Shown: positions 44,156-55,639 of the stretch, piece by piece | How the letters are laid out: every line of letters begins with the position of its first letter | Position numbering within the stretch: position 1 is the stretch's first letter | DNA from: Lamellibrachia columna | Taxonomy: Eukaryota > Annelida > Polychaeta > Sabellida > Siboglinidae | Direction of reading: 5' to 3' | NCBI GenBank assembly: GCA_963662155.1 | Contig: OY759263.1 | Span: 26,052,548-26,116,547 of the forward strand | DNA length: 64,000 nucleotides | Made by a program: the position numbers and the translations under genes | The notes under the pieces: generated by a model | What the model was told of the DNA's origin: nothing | Seen by the model: the letters and a program-made list of their open reading frames with translations, nothing else | The model's database searches: none

Positions 44156-44859
44156 AAACGATATTACAAAACCAACTTCAATGCGGGCATTTTTTTTTGG
44201 CAAGGGCAGATTACCGGTCTCGTCGTTTCTATAATTCAACTTCGCTTCTGAAATCTCTGGTTCCCAGTCCGTTATCGCATTAAGTGAACAGCATTATTTC
44301 GAGCTCAGACTATTAGCACCATCTAGCATGGATGTGACAAAAGCATTAGACCATAGTATCAATACTGTTTTGGGGGCAATGCATTTGCGCGCCAAGTCAG
44401 TCGACATCGCTGTGTCGGAATGACGCATTTAGTGCATTTTTCTTTACAGATCTTTCTACATCTTTCGATGTTAGAAATCCTGGAAAGATCTTCGAATTGT
44501 ATAATCTATAGCATTTATGTGTACGTAAGATTTGATCGAAAATGGTCAAGCAATAGTGTTTGGGAATTGGCTGCGACAGTGGGGCGTTTTTTTTCTCTCC
44601 AATATCACTGATAACAAAACTTGAATGCAACACTCACATGTTTTCTTTGAAACATGTGAGCAATTCACGTGATGTATACGAAGCTGTTTGTAATTCGATC
44701 GCCATTTCTTCTTCGTTTCGCTTTCGTGCGTTTCCTAGATTGGCTTGAGTCGCTTAATTTTGTTTTCGTACGAAGAGTTGCCTCGTTTGGTAATGTGTTC
44801 ACTTTGGACATATTGCTAGTGCGCTGAAGTCAACACCAACCTGTTGGCGGTCGATGCTC

Positions 44860-45380
44860 GCCCATATCCCCACACCGCTTATACGCAACCTTGAGGGAAT
44901 ACAAGAAGGTCAAACACAACCAAGACCTCCAATGGAACGACCTCAACCAAGGACCACCGCGCCGACATTTCTGGACCGGAACAGTCTCCCTCCATGAAAA
45001 CAACACCAGAGAAACAGGGGTGGAGAAGAGAGTGGGATTAACATAGGCCTACATCAGAGAGACGAATCTTGTTCCGGACCCTACCACCGAACTTCCCGGC
45101 TTTTACCTTCGTCGACGCCAGACCACCATCAACCGCATCAAAACATCGTATTGACGATGAGGGTATCTGCTGTGCAAACGGCGCTTCATAGACACTGCAA
45201 GATGCGAATTCGGCCATGACCAGCAAACCGTTGACCACGTTGTTAACCACCTGCGCGTGTTCGCTTACAGCAGAGGAATCTTCGAGATCCACCCAGCTTT
45301 TCCTAAAGCAATCGAGTGGATAGACCACCTAGCAGTACAACTGTAACCGCACTGCTCCATCCATGCTAAAGAAGAAGAAT
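44860..45380 (+). mobile_element. LINE C-terminal fragment with (GAA)n tail
   Basis: The plus strand reads, across breaks, LPGFYLRRRQTTINRIKTS, CEFGHDQQTVDHVVNHLR, then AIEWIDHLAVQL. This is the CCHC/H-like C-terminal block of Jockey/I-type LINE ORF2 (C-x-H...H). The element ends in AAGAAGAAGAA at 45364-45376. Several stops break it. Confidence 0.75.
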
Positions 45381-45389
45381 AGGCTTACG

Positions 45390-45780
45390 TAGTGGGACGA
45401 CGATCCATGTTGTGATAAGTGAAGCTGATTCTGTTGATCTCGTGAAAGTGGTGGCTTCACACACAAAGTACAAAGCCATGCTCCACTTTAAAGCGACATG
45501 TGGACAACTGATTTTGGTTGTGGCTTCTTTCGGTCCACATTCATATAAGACAATCGCCCAGCTGCAGCAGGAGAGGGCCGACACGGAAGTATGGAATGCA
45601 TTCTTTGACAATGCTGTAGGACTAGCAGGAATATTTGGATTGAGGCGAGCAAGCCACTCAGTAATGGTAGACAGAGGCACCGTCTGTGAGAACGTGCCCG
45701 CTGATATAACTGACACGCCCAGCTCTGCTGTCCACGTCATCTTTGTGCTTTCAACCGGCACACCAAGACTCCACCTTTGA
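45390..45780 (+). pseudogene. hAT transposase relic (ZMYM1-like), partial
   Basis: An open frame with SVDLVKVVASHTKYKAMLHF and IAQLQQERADTEVWNAFFDN then AVGLAGIF. Its spacing resembles the region of ZMYM1-like hAT transposases that precedes the PRR-GRQ-RNN motif, which here is degraded to VDRGTVCENVPAD. Similarity is judged by eye. The minus strand is open over the same stretch and cannot be fully excluded. Confidence 0.4.
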
Positions 45781-45782
45781 AT

Positions 45783-46001
45783 ATATGGACAACACGCTGA
45801 CCACAGTTTGGTAATATGGACAACACGCTTACCACAGTTTGGTAATATGGACAACACGCTTACCACAGTTTGGTAATATGGACAACACGCTGACCACAGT
45901 TTGGTAATATGGACAACACGCTGACCACAGTTTGGTAATATGGACAACACGCTGACCACAGTTTGGTAATATGGACAACACGCTGACCACAGTTTGGTAA
46001 T
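45783..46001. repeat. 31-bp tandem repeat, 7 copies
   Basis: The unit ATATGGACAACACGCTGACC plus ACAGTTTGGTA is repeated seven times; copies differ only at CTGACC/CTTACC. It begins exactly where the hAT relic's open frame ends. Confidence 0.95.
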
Positions 46002-48844
46002 ATGCAGGCAGATGTTGTGAACTTGGGGCGTGGTAGCGAGAGGCGAGCGATTGGGTGTAGGCCCTAAATCTGGAACCCAAGACCACTGACCCACCCAGTC
46101 GTATCATTAAAAACATGTGTACAACTTGTGTATAACCTGCAGGCCCGTCCAGCACCAGACGTACGAGCAGGAAGTTGCAAATGTACGTTTTAGGCCCTAC
46201 CTGGTGCGTATGCCAAAGGAAGTAAAATGTCCCGTACAGGAGATGGAGGGATATAAACGTTTAACCTGTTGCGGACTCACAGTGCTGGTGGTCTAGAACT
46301 ATCTACTGTCTATATAAAACCCGCTACGACAAACACGCACTGCTGCGTTATAGCCCTAAAGCATAGCCACAAACACAGGCCCGTCCTCGTGGTTTTGAAA
46401 AGGGGATTCGGACGTACACAATCAGCCGAGGATTTGTGGGATGATTTCTAAAAAAATGTACAGTTGAGGCGCGGATCCAGGGGGCGTAGGAGCGCACCCC
46501 TCCCCCCGTTTTGGTTTGGGGGGAAATGTGGGCTTTACTATCATATGATAACTAACTTAGTTTAAAAGCCTAGAGCACATCATTTCCAGTTTGATTAGCC
46601 ACACCATGAATCTGGTACTATCCGAGGCATGCAAGGTCCCTGAAGTACAAAGCATGGTGTCCACCCTGCAGACCCTGGCTATATTCTTCATAATTATAAT
46701 CACCCAAGAGACAACGACGATTAGAGCAATCTAGAGAACAGATTAACACCGGATTAATACAACAGCGTGAAGGTTTGAAGGAAGTGGGTGTTGGAAAGAT
46801 GAAACTACAAGATGCGTCAGGGGCGCAGCTAGGCATAAATTCATGTGGAACCACAAATCTAGACGGGGGTCTGGCTGTTCATTTTTAAGGCAAACTCTAA
46901 TCATATGTAATCTGCTTCATTTTGAAAACAATTTTAAATGCCCCTCCGATCAAGGAGAAAACATGACCCTCCTACTCAACACCCGTCCCTGGTGGATGTG
47001 AACCTTTAATTTATCATATATGTATAACAAAGACTAGTTGTAATGTGCTAGGATGTTGCCGTGCATTAAGGTCGTTTACACGTTTCAGTGACCCTTTTAC
47101 TATGTAACAGCACAATTAATTATACAATTATACAATTAACTGTATGTGTACTACAATATCATTCAAAATCATTGGTAAACTTGTAGTGCGATGACCATAT
47201 GTACTAAGAATGAATCCTGATATTTATATTAAAAGACAAACGCAAACCTTTTGCAATAATGAGATCCACTTAATCGTAAGCCAAGAAGACACATGCAGGC
47301 AAAAATAATGCTTCGGTAATAAGGATTTACGAGTATATTATATCTACAGAAAGGTTTAAGTAACTATCGTCTTCTTCATTTGAGCCGAATGTTAACGACT
47401 GCCACTCGTACATGTTACTGTTATTACATTAATTGGATTATACATACTTATACATCTTATACACAGTGTGCATAACAATGTAGGTGTTTACAACTTCAGA
47501 TATTAAGCTTTTCATTTTTAGTTACCAAAGGGCACTCTTTCCCCGGATTCTTACATAACAATCAATTGTGAATATAATATAAATTATTGAATGGAGTATG
47601 AAATAGTGAATTGCCATACACAGACTATGTAATGGGACTTCTACTTGACTGAATGATACACACACGTACGCACTCACGCACGCCCGCATGAACATCCAGA
47701 TTACAATGTATCGTGCAATATTTATTAACTGCTGAAATAGAACTGTGCCATAAAAATTGTAATAAGATTTAACAAAATTGTCACCCAAGACAAAACACCC
47801 AGAGGGCAAGTGGACAAGGAAGCCATTGGCTTATCGAGAGTCCAACAATGTTCCATCCATGTGTAACCCGCCCTTAAGAGACATTTGTTAATTTAGATTG
47901 ACGCTGCTAGAATCTGCAGTACTGGTTATAAACCAGTGCGTCAGTGAAATAAAGCGTTCACACATCGTGGTTAAATAAATGTTGTTCTTTCAGTCATTGT
48001 CAGCACACAACTCGCTGGCTGAGCCATCAGTACGAACCGCCCGAACATTGTTACAGTTGAATGCACGTGGGCGATAACAAATCCTGAATTTCAGTATAAC
48101 TTCTACTTGGCACAACCCCGTATACTATATAGTAGACATGTTTCAAGTTTCATTCACGAAGCATAAAAAGTGGCTGCGTGAGATGGTATTATGTGCATAT
48201 ACCAACAAAGGTTTTAGATGGTTTAGTTATTTTTTTCCACACCTCGTTAATTTCGTCTTCTTAACTCCTGATTTGGACAGTGTGTGTGTGCTGGTGGACT
48301 TCCAACCATCTACTGTCGATGGTATATCCATATGTGTGCTAGATTTCGTAAAACGACTCTGTAATAACTAGCCCCTGTATACAACTAGCCCGCTCCCCCA
48401 TACAGACTGTAGTCCATGCAGCATCCACGTCTAACTCGACCTCAGTCCTGCCAGACACGCAACCTCTGGGCTGAGTAGTTGACGGAGGAGGCGATCTGCC
48501 GGACTGTGTCCATCGTATTTCTAACTAGTGGCTTTTTGCTGACATGCGCAATAATCAAGTTAACGTGGTGTCCGTTGCAGTGAGCGTAGATGACACCCGG
48601 GAAGGCTCTATCAGCTGTCTGGTTCGTGTTTTAATATTTGTTTGCCATGTTGATGTGGAAGCATGTGCGTACGTGCATACGGCTACCTACGCGCCTGTAC
48701 GTGTAACGACACACCACACGGGAGGAATTTCGTGAAATGTATGAAGTCATCCTTGATTTCCTGACTGCAGTTTCGAGAGCAACAAATGGAGTTTAAAAAC
48801 AATGACTGATTTGGCCTATTCCTTAGGCCTTTGGCCTACTCTGC

Positions 48845-50251
48845 GCGATCTCAAGCTTTGCATTGATCGCTGCTTGTTTGATGACAAACTAGGCCTCTGT
48901 AGGCTGCTCCAGGCTTCTATGCAGGATGTTCTTCGGGCCTAAGAAGAAGTCACCCTGGTAAAGGACATCTTCATCGACAGCAGACAAAATGCAGATGCGG
49001 AGTACAGTGAGATCTAGAAGATGACGGAAGAGATGACTGAAGAGATGGCCAACACTGTTGGGAAAGTGATCTGAGTCCCAAGGCGCAGTGGGAGGGCAGA
49101 CCATGAGAAACAACGTGGAGGCAGACAATGACAAACAACGTGGAGGCAGACCATGAGAAACAACGTGGAGGCATACAGTGAGAAACAACGTGGATGCAGA
49201 CCATGAAAAACAACGTGGAGGCAGACCATGAGAAACAACGTGGAGGCAGACCATGAGAAACAACGTGGAGGCAGACCATGAGAAACAACGTGGAGGCAGA
49301 CCATGAGAAACAACGTGGATGCAGACCATGAGAAACAACGTGGATGCATACAATGAGAAACAACATGGATGCAGACCATGAAAAACAACGTGGAGGCAGA
49401 CCATGAGAAACAACGTGGAGGCAGACCATGAGAAACAACGTGGAGGCAGACCATGAGAAACAACGTGGAGGCAGACCATGAGAAACAACGTGGATGCAGA
49501 CCATGAGAAACAACGTGGAGGCAGACCATGAGAAACAACGTGGAGGCAGACCATGAGAAACAACGTGGAGGCAGACCATGACAAACAACGTGGAGGCAGA
49601 CCATGAGAAACAACGAGGAGGCAGACCATGACAAACAACGTGGAGGCAGACCATGATCAACAACGTGGAGGCAGACCATGAGAAACAACGTGGAGGCAGT
49701 CACCCCAGAAAATATTGGCGACGCTTAGTATTCCCAGCATTTATAGACTACCTTCTCCAAGAATTGGACACGAGATTCATTGTGATCACAGGGAAAGCTG
49801 TGCTCGGTCTGAAGCGCCTATCCAGTAACGTGGGCGAACTGACAGGTGCTAACATAAATGACCTACAAGAATAATGTTGCCATGACTTGCCATCCCTAAC
49901 GTTCTTTCAAGATGAAGTCACACTGTAGTAGAAGAAATGGGATTCGTCAGAAGAAACAAAGCCCTGTAATCTAGAGTAAACAAGCAATGCACATCCAGTT
50001 CCATGTTCCCATATTTTTTCCGTATTTTTCACTTGCTGGTGCTAATATCGGTCACAAGTGCTGGAGTGGAGCGTGCTAACTCTGCACTCAAACTGACGAA
50101 AACCGTAACACGGAGCACCGCGCACCAGGATCGCCTCAATGCGTTGATGCTGCATCACGTTGATGCTGCATCATGTACACAAGGACATCAAACTCGACAT
50201 CCAAGCAATTGTTTACAAGTACAAATTAAAGCATCCAAGAAGGAAGCTTGA
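48845..50251 (+). pseudogene. hAT transposase pseudogene (ZMYM1-like), split by a minisatellite
   Basis: The first part reads DDKLGLCRLLQASMQDVLRA, stop, VTLVKDIFIDSRQNADAEYS, stop, MTEEMTEEMANTVGKVI, stop, VPRRSGR. The array at 49095-49699 follows. After it come YWRRLVFPAFIDYLLQELDT and, later, SAGVERANSALKLTKTVTRS plus DRLNALMLHH, the hAT C-terminal dimerisation block. The order matches ZMYM1-like hAT transposases. Stops, frame changes and the array make it non-functional. Confidence 0.75.
49095..49699. repeat. 25-bp minisatellite, about 24 copies, inside the hAT pseudogene
   Basis: The unit GGCAGACCATGAGAAACAAC plus GTGGA is repeated about 24 times with AGG/ATG and GAGAAA/GACAAA/GAAAAA variants. 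Since 25 is not divisible by three, each copy shifts frame. All three minus-strand frames stay open for more than 225 codons (HVVSHGLPPRCFSWSASTLF-like), which is an artefact of the repeat. Confidence 0.97.
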
Positions 50252-50979
50252 ACTGCTACCGAATGGTCCACACTAACCACACATGCATAACCTACGTACA
50301 ATACACTATACATTAAACCTTTCAGCGCGTTCTTTAATTAATATGATGATAACATTTTCCAATTATATACAGTGGTTCACAAGTCATCCACCTGAGCATA
50401 CTTGCACCACGTAATGACTTGGAAAACGTCATATCAAGAATAGTAAATACATTCCCCGGACCCCTTTGCATGGGTGGCTGCCTCCCCCCCCCCACCCGTA
50501 CGTTGGTCAAATCCGAGATCCGCCCCTGCAGTTAAAAGAAATTATCTCAAAAAGGGGGTTCGTTCGAACGTGCACGACAGTCATAGACCTACTTCCTGCA
50601 TGCTGCCCGTAAAACTGGCTCGCCAAGTAAAATCTGTCTTCGACAACTGTTTGTCACATATTTAACCTCTCCGTAATTTTAGCGTGCCCCTTCATTATAT
50701 TACGAATGTTGAACCGAAATATTCCAATGCCGTGTAATTGAAAATAACGCCACAAATATGACGTTTTGCAAAAGGTTCGCCGCCACGATGGACGAAGCCG
50801 AAGGGTATTACTTTCGTTCCCTCAAAAATATGGACCTGACAGCTCTTAGTCGGATCCAACATTCCCAAATCGAAGCATATGCAATTTGTCGTGTCCGTCA
50901 TATGACGCAGCACGTCCATACGCGTCCGTAATACACTGCTGCAATTCACGCACTCTCTCAAGCAGCGGTCAGTATTACA

Positions 50980-51396
50980 CGGCTATAAATATGCTTTTAT
51001 CGTTAACATTGCGCATTCTACGGCCAACACTATGTAATGGCGATTATTGGTCAGCCATCTAGGCCACTGCCGAGTTACGTCAAGCGCAAGGGGTAGCAGG
51101 TTGCTACGAAAGAAATCCCAGTCCGCGGTTACCAGGAGACCGTTTCGTTTAAAACGTCAGTGGTGTTGTTTATTCACCAGGAACAACTTATGTTAGTTAG
51201 ACTGCAATGGACGAGTTTCCGTTCGGGTTTTAGGGAGGCTTTTGTCTGACCTTAGCAGGCTGTCATCTCCTATTACGCCGAATGGAATCGCCCAGTTGCG
51301 TAGCTCACGCGCTGATCGCGGCCTGCTTAGCTGCGACAGACGCGAGTGACCAACGGTGAGACATAACATTACGTCGGCGTAATTCGTCCGTCCGCG
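50980..51396 (+). promoter_or_regulatory. CpG-richer putative promoter of the second gene
   Basis: CpG dinucleotides are frequent here (CCGCGG, ACGTCGGCGT, GATCGCGGCC) compared with the AT-rich surroundings, and the stretch leads directly into a well-placed ATG at 51397. There is no convincing TATA box. Inferred from composition and position only. Confidence 0.4.
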
Positions 51397-51499
51397 ATGG
51401 CTGAGGGCACGTATTTTGACCCATACGTGGCTATGGATGCCACTGGGGGCATGATACCCCCGATCAACGGCTACCGAACGCAGGCCATGGAGCACTACG
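51397..51499 (+). CDS. first coding exon of an unrecognised gene
   Basis: ATG in the context CCGCGATGGC begins MAEGTYFDPYVAMDATGGMI, then PPINGYRTQAMEHY (34 codons plus one base), ending at the donor TACG|GTATGT. The composition is protein-like, with Tyr, Pro, Gly and Met as in disordered N-termini of nuclear or RNA-binding factors, but I do not recognise the family. Downstream candidate exons at 58815 and 63985 are in compatible phase. Confidence 0.5.
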
Positions 51500-51699
51500 G
51501 TATGTTTTTCGTTGGAAAACCGTTCGTTTGAGCCGCAGCCGTCTGCCTAGCCGGCCGAGTATTCGCTCTCTTCCTATTACGTAATCGGTCGTAATGGGGG
51601 CGACATGTCGACTAACGATTGTCAAGTGCATAACGCTTTGTTTTACCCTGCGTAGTACCCCTTATATAATTCAACCTAACCCCGTCTGTCACCTCAGAT

Positions 51700-51915
51700 A
51701 AACCATGGTCGGTGGCCTGCAGTTGTCCTGGAAACAGGGTCCAGACGAGGGTTGTGTTTTGGGTGTTTTTCTCGCCGGTTTCCCCCCAGAATACCAATAG
51801 GCAATACGCAAGACTGCCCGGGCGTGACAACCAAGCTAGTAGTTTGGGCATGCCAGCAATGGCGGGCGAATCAGACAACAGTTTCGTGTTCTGTGGTGGG
51901 GTGTTCCTTGCTAAG
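51700..51915. repeat. dispersed repeat shared with 53005-53200
   Basis: Both copies contain GCAGTTGTCCT, GGTCCAG.CG, TTTCTCC/TTTCCCC, AGAATACCAAT, GACAACCAAG and CAGCAATGGC in order. It resembles the 3' untranslated part of a LINE (the pyrimidine-rich 'fraction line' region) but is not coding. Confidence 0.55.
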
Positions 51916-52099
51916 GTGTCACCTACGTTAAACACAACTATTCATAAGAAACTACGTCTGCAAAAAGCATTTACACACGGTCGGTTGTCCGTCATACGTT
52001 GCAATTTGATGGATAGTAGCATAGCACGTCATGAACGTTGTAATTTTTAATACAATGACAGTGATGTCATTTGATGTAGTTTAACATTATATTGAAGTA

Positions 52100-55000
52100 T
52101 TACATGCTAATTAAACTACCTTATTGTTATCAATAATTGACCTTCGAAGTGAGCCAGTTGCATTGGATTATAAACATTATGATAGGCAATCATAGTATGC
52201 ATGATACAGCTTGCATGAGCACTAATCATGAACTGCTAATTAATAATAGTAACAATGCATGCACATTTATAATTGTAATGTTCTGAGATATGGTAGTTGA
52301 ATCTCGACTGTAAGTGAATCAAACCTGAACATTGTTTTATTTCAGTGTGATGTTTTCAATGCTTTTTGTTGGTCATCTTAATTTGAACACCATTCATTAA
52401 TGAATTGACGTCTCCATGCCAGTTCTGTTTAGATACCAAATACGGATTCATTATTGGGGCTAATAATTATTATTGTAAAAGAATTGAAAAATGCCTTTCG
52501 GTGGTTTGTAAATTTTTTCTTCACCAAGAAGATGGAATTGTTTAAAAACAGTTAATATATTACTTGCCAAATAAATTGACTTTTTTTAAATGGTATGAAA
52601 CACTTGACAGGATGCAAATACTAACTGGTCAATAGACCTCCTAAAGTTCAAAGAAAACAATCATGTCCATATCAAGCAAATCATTGTGATTTACTGTTTG
52701 TAATCCTTAGTTTCAGAGAACATCATGCAACAGTCATGCAATGTTTGACACAAATTATAATTCTACAAAATACACAGCAACTCCAATATCCTTAATAAAT
52801 TATTGACTTACGTTTATGAAAAGGAAAACAACCTATATAATTGTTTTGGGTTATCTGTCATTAAAGCAGTATAAGTTGTCAGCATAATTATTAATAACAT
52901 GTACGTATTAAATTATTCATTGCTTTCCATTTTAATATATTGATCATGGTGCTGGTGCGCAGTAGTTTGTGTCAGGATCACCAGGGGACAAATTCTAATC
53001 AATACTGGTCTTTGGCATGCAGTTGTCCTAGACCGCGGGGTCCAGGCACGTTGTATTTTTGAAGAAAAAAATTTCACTGGATTTCTCCCCACCCCTGTAG
53101 AATACCAATGCACAACACATGACAACCAAGTTTATGGTGTGGGCAAGTCAGCAATGGCAGCAGGACTAGGCAACGGTTTCGAGTTGCTGGCCTCACATTT
53201 GTAAAAAATTTATGGCAAGGCCAGTTGGCGTATGTTCGTATGTTTTTTGGAGCACCAAGGACAGTAAGCAGGGAACTGAGGCCAATGGAAAGTGTCATAT
53301 CACAATAACTGTACTTTAAATGATTGTTGTTGTAAACATAAATAACTATTAAGAAAAAGCGTGCCTGAGTGTCTGAGTTGCTGGCTGTCTGTCAATGACG
53401 TTGCTGTCTGGCCATGTACTATTGTTTAGTTCCCGAGGCATGGTGGCCTGTTGCCAGGGCATTGCAGCAAATTTGAGGCCTGGTATTCTGTATGTTTTTA
53501 CACATTTATCACTAAGGTATCTGCTGCGTCAAACGTCTATAAGAAGCTGCCTACAAAGACACATGTCTGCATAAACTGCTAATGTCTAATCTACACAGCT
53601 TGCCATCTGCACAAAAGTTTGTTGGCATTTTCACTAGGTTCTTGAAGTAAAGTTGTTGTTTTGTACATTAACGACATGGTCAACGTGTCCTCAGCTGCCG
53701 ACGACAAAGCAGGGAACCGACGTGTTTGCAGCTTCCTAAACGATAACACCGGCAGTGCTGCAGCAACTCAGACAAGGTTGAACTATCAGCTTGGTTGAAT
53801 CCTGTTATCCAATTACGTTTAAACATCGCCCGTTTATGTTTTCGAATCGAATGTGTTGTTTTGGTGAAAAAATTTAAATAATGCGAACCGTAACTACTGC
53901 CAGTTACCACCAGTTCATGTGTTATGGGATTGAAATCACTTGCCGGCAACTTCCAAGTGCTCATTTGTATACAGACACCTATGAATGTCAACATCCAAAT
54001 GCTTTTGACTATTCATTTGCACAGGTCTGGCGAATGCTATGTCCACCAGCCGAGAGTCTAATAAGGAACCCTCGGTGGCCTTCATAAAAGTTTTAATTTT
54101 CACTCTCTAAAGGAGTGGCAGAACCAAAGCGCCATCTCCCCAACCAAACCCTAGCACAGCAGATGGTGTTAACGAGACATTGTCAGGGTGCAAACCACAA
54201 ACTTTTGGTGTGAGATTCTTTAAGAAGAGAGTTTTTGAAAGAGTTTGTAGTAATACAGTGTTTTTGTTGTAGTAAAACATTATAATATATTTTTTTAATG
54301 CTTTAATTTTCTAGTGGACCACCAGACATGGGTGCTTTGGTAGTCCTATGGCATTTTTGTTAGATTCTGGACTACGGCCACCGAAATACCGCTAATTAAT
54401 TTCGAACATTGGTCAATGAATAGTGATTGAGATTTTGACATTTGAAGTTTCCCATGGACAACTAGCCTGATATTGCTTCTAGTGACTAAATTACCGTACT
54501 CCGTTCCGGGTGCTTTATTCTATAAAATTGCTTTTATCAATTCTTGTAAGGTTTGCTTCATTTACCATACATCATGTAGCATTTGGTCGGGGGGGTCACT
54601 GTGCAGTATTTCTGTGGCTAGTAGTACTACCGCTACTATGCTAGTGTATTTCGGGTGTATTGTTTGTAAATTTATCATGTTACCAGTATTTGGATTTGAT
54701 AGAAAAGTGATCTTTTATTGGATTTATAAAGGATATTGCAAAAATTCATGAAGTGTCTAAATTAGTAGTATAGTTACACGATGATTATTAGCTATCAGGT
54801 ACAGATCAACAAGTTTCAGATTTTTCATTTGGATTTATTGATTTAGGCAACTTGTCTTATGGAAGCACATATAAAATTTCAGCTTGTCCTACTGATGAAC
54901 AGTTGTGTTTATCGCTTGTCAGCAGCATTGAATGATCCTACATTTAGAGCTATAGTTTTAAGTACTGTAGTGAAGGAGCTTAAGATAACCAGGTAGTGGT

Positions 55001-55620
55001 AATTGTTAAAATGCAAGTGTCTGCCATTTATCTATCCTGAGTTCCTCTGAATGGCGACCTTCAGATCTTCACGGATTGACTCAGCTACAAAACCCTTAAA
55101 TTATTCTGATCTTAAAATAACAGGTCCTGCTCACTCTGAGATGGTGAAGAAGATTACTTTAAATACATTATCTTACACCACTCTTGATCAAGTTAGATGA
55201 AAGCCAGTCTGGACAGTGAAGTGACCAGTCATCTATGGGGTGAAAACACTGATTACCCCCCTAGCCACTGTGCTCCACGTCATGCATATGGATGACCTGC
55301 CACTGTCCCTAAAAAGGTGAACCTGCCCCCAGCACTTGTGGGGTGTGGGTAATTACACAGATGCTAAAATGGATATTGTGTGAAACTGATTGTGTCATGG
55401 GCTGTCATTATCACAGGAATAGTAATTAGTTCAATGGACCATTTTTGGTGTGCCTTTGTACATGCACTCGTGTGCACACTCACGTGCGTGCACACACGCA
55501 CACACACACCCGCACCTTTCCAAGTTGATGAAGTAAAACCAAATATATACCATTTAAAGTGTAAAATATGCATTGTTTATTGATATGTGATGTAGTATAA
55601 TTCATTAATGTATTTTATTC
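52100..55620 (+). other. intron-like sequence, no gene seen
   Basis: Except for the dispersed repeat and a CA/CG microsatellite at 55445-55515, I see no supported feature. Short open frames here have no protein-like character. Confidence 0.5.
53005..53200. repeat. dispersed repeat shared with 51700-51915
   Basis: Second, more decayed copy of the family described at 51700-51915, in the same orientation. Confidence 0.55.
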
Positions 55621-55639
55621 ATAGATTAATATTAACTAA

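Larger units (their letters stand above)
46466..50528 (+). mobile_element. decayed hAT element (ZMYM1-like), about 4 kb
   Basis: The left end GAGGCGCGGATCCAGGGGGC mirrors the right end ...GAGATCCGCCCCTG, the CAGGGGCGGATC-type terminus of animal hAT elements. CAGTT abuts both ends and may be the remaining target duplication. Inside, the right part carries transposase remnants (48845-50251). The left part (46500-48800) has only short scattered frames and a CA/CG-rich microsatellite near 47650. Multiple stops show it is inactive. Confidence 0.65.

Noticed and set aside
45366..46094. 242-codon minus-strand frame
   Set aside because: Half is the 31-bp tandem repeat; the other half is antisense to a better hAT-like plus-strand frame.
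48889..49703. Three overlapping minus-strand frames of 229-249 codons
   Set aside because: All are readings of the 25-bp array; the real ancestral coding strand is plus (hAT transposase).
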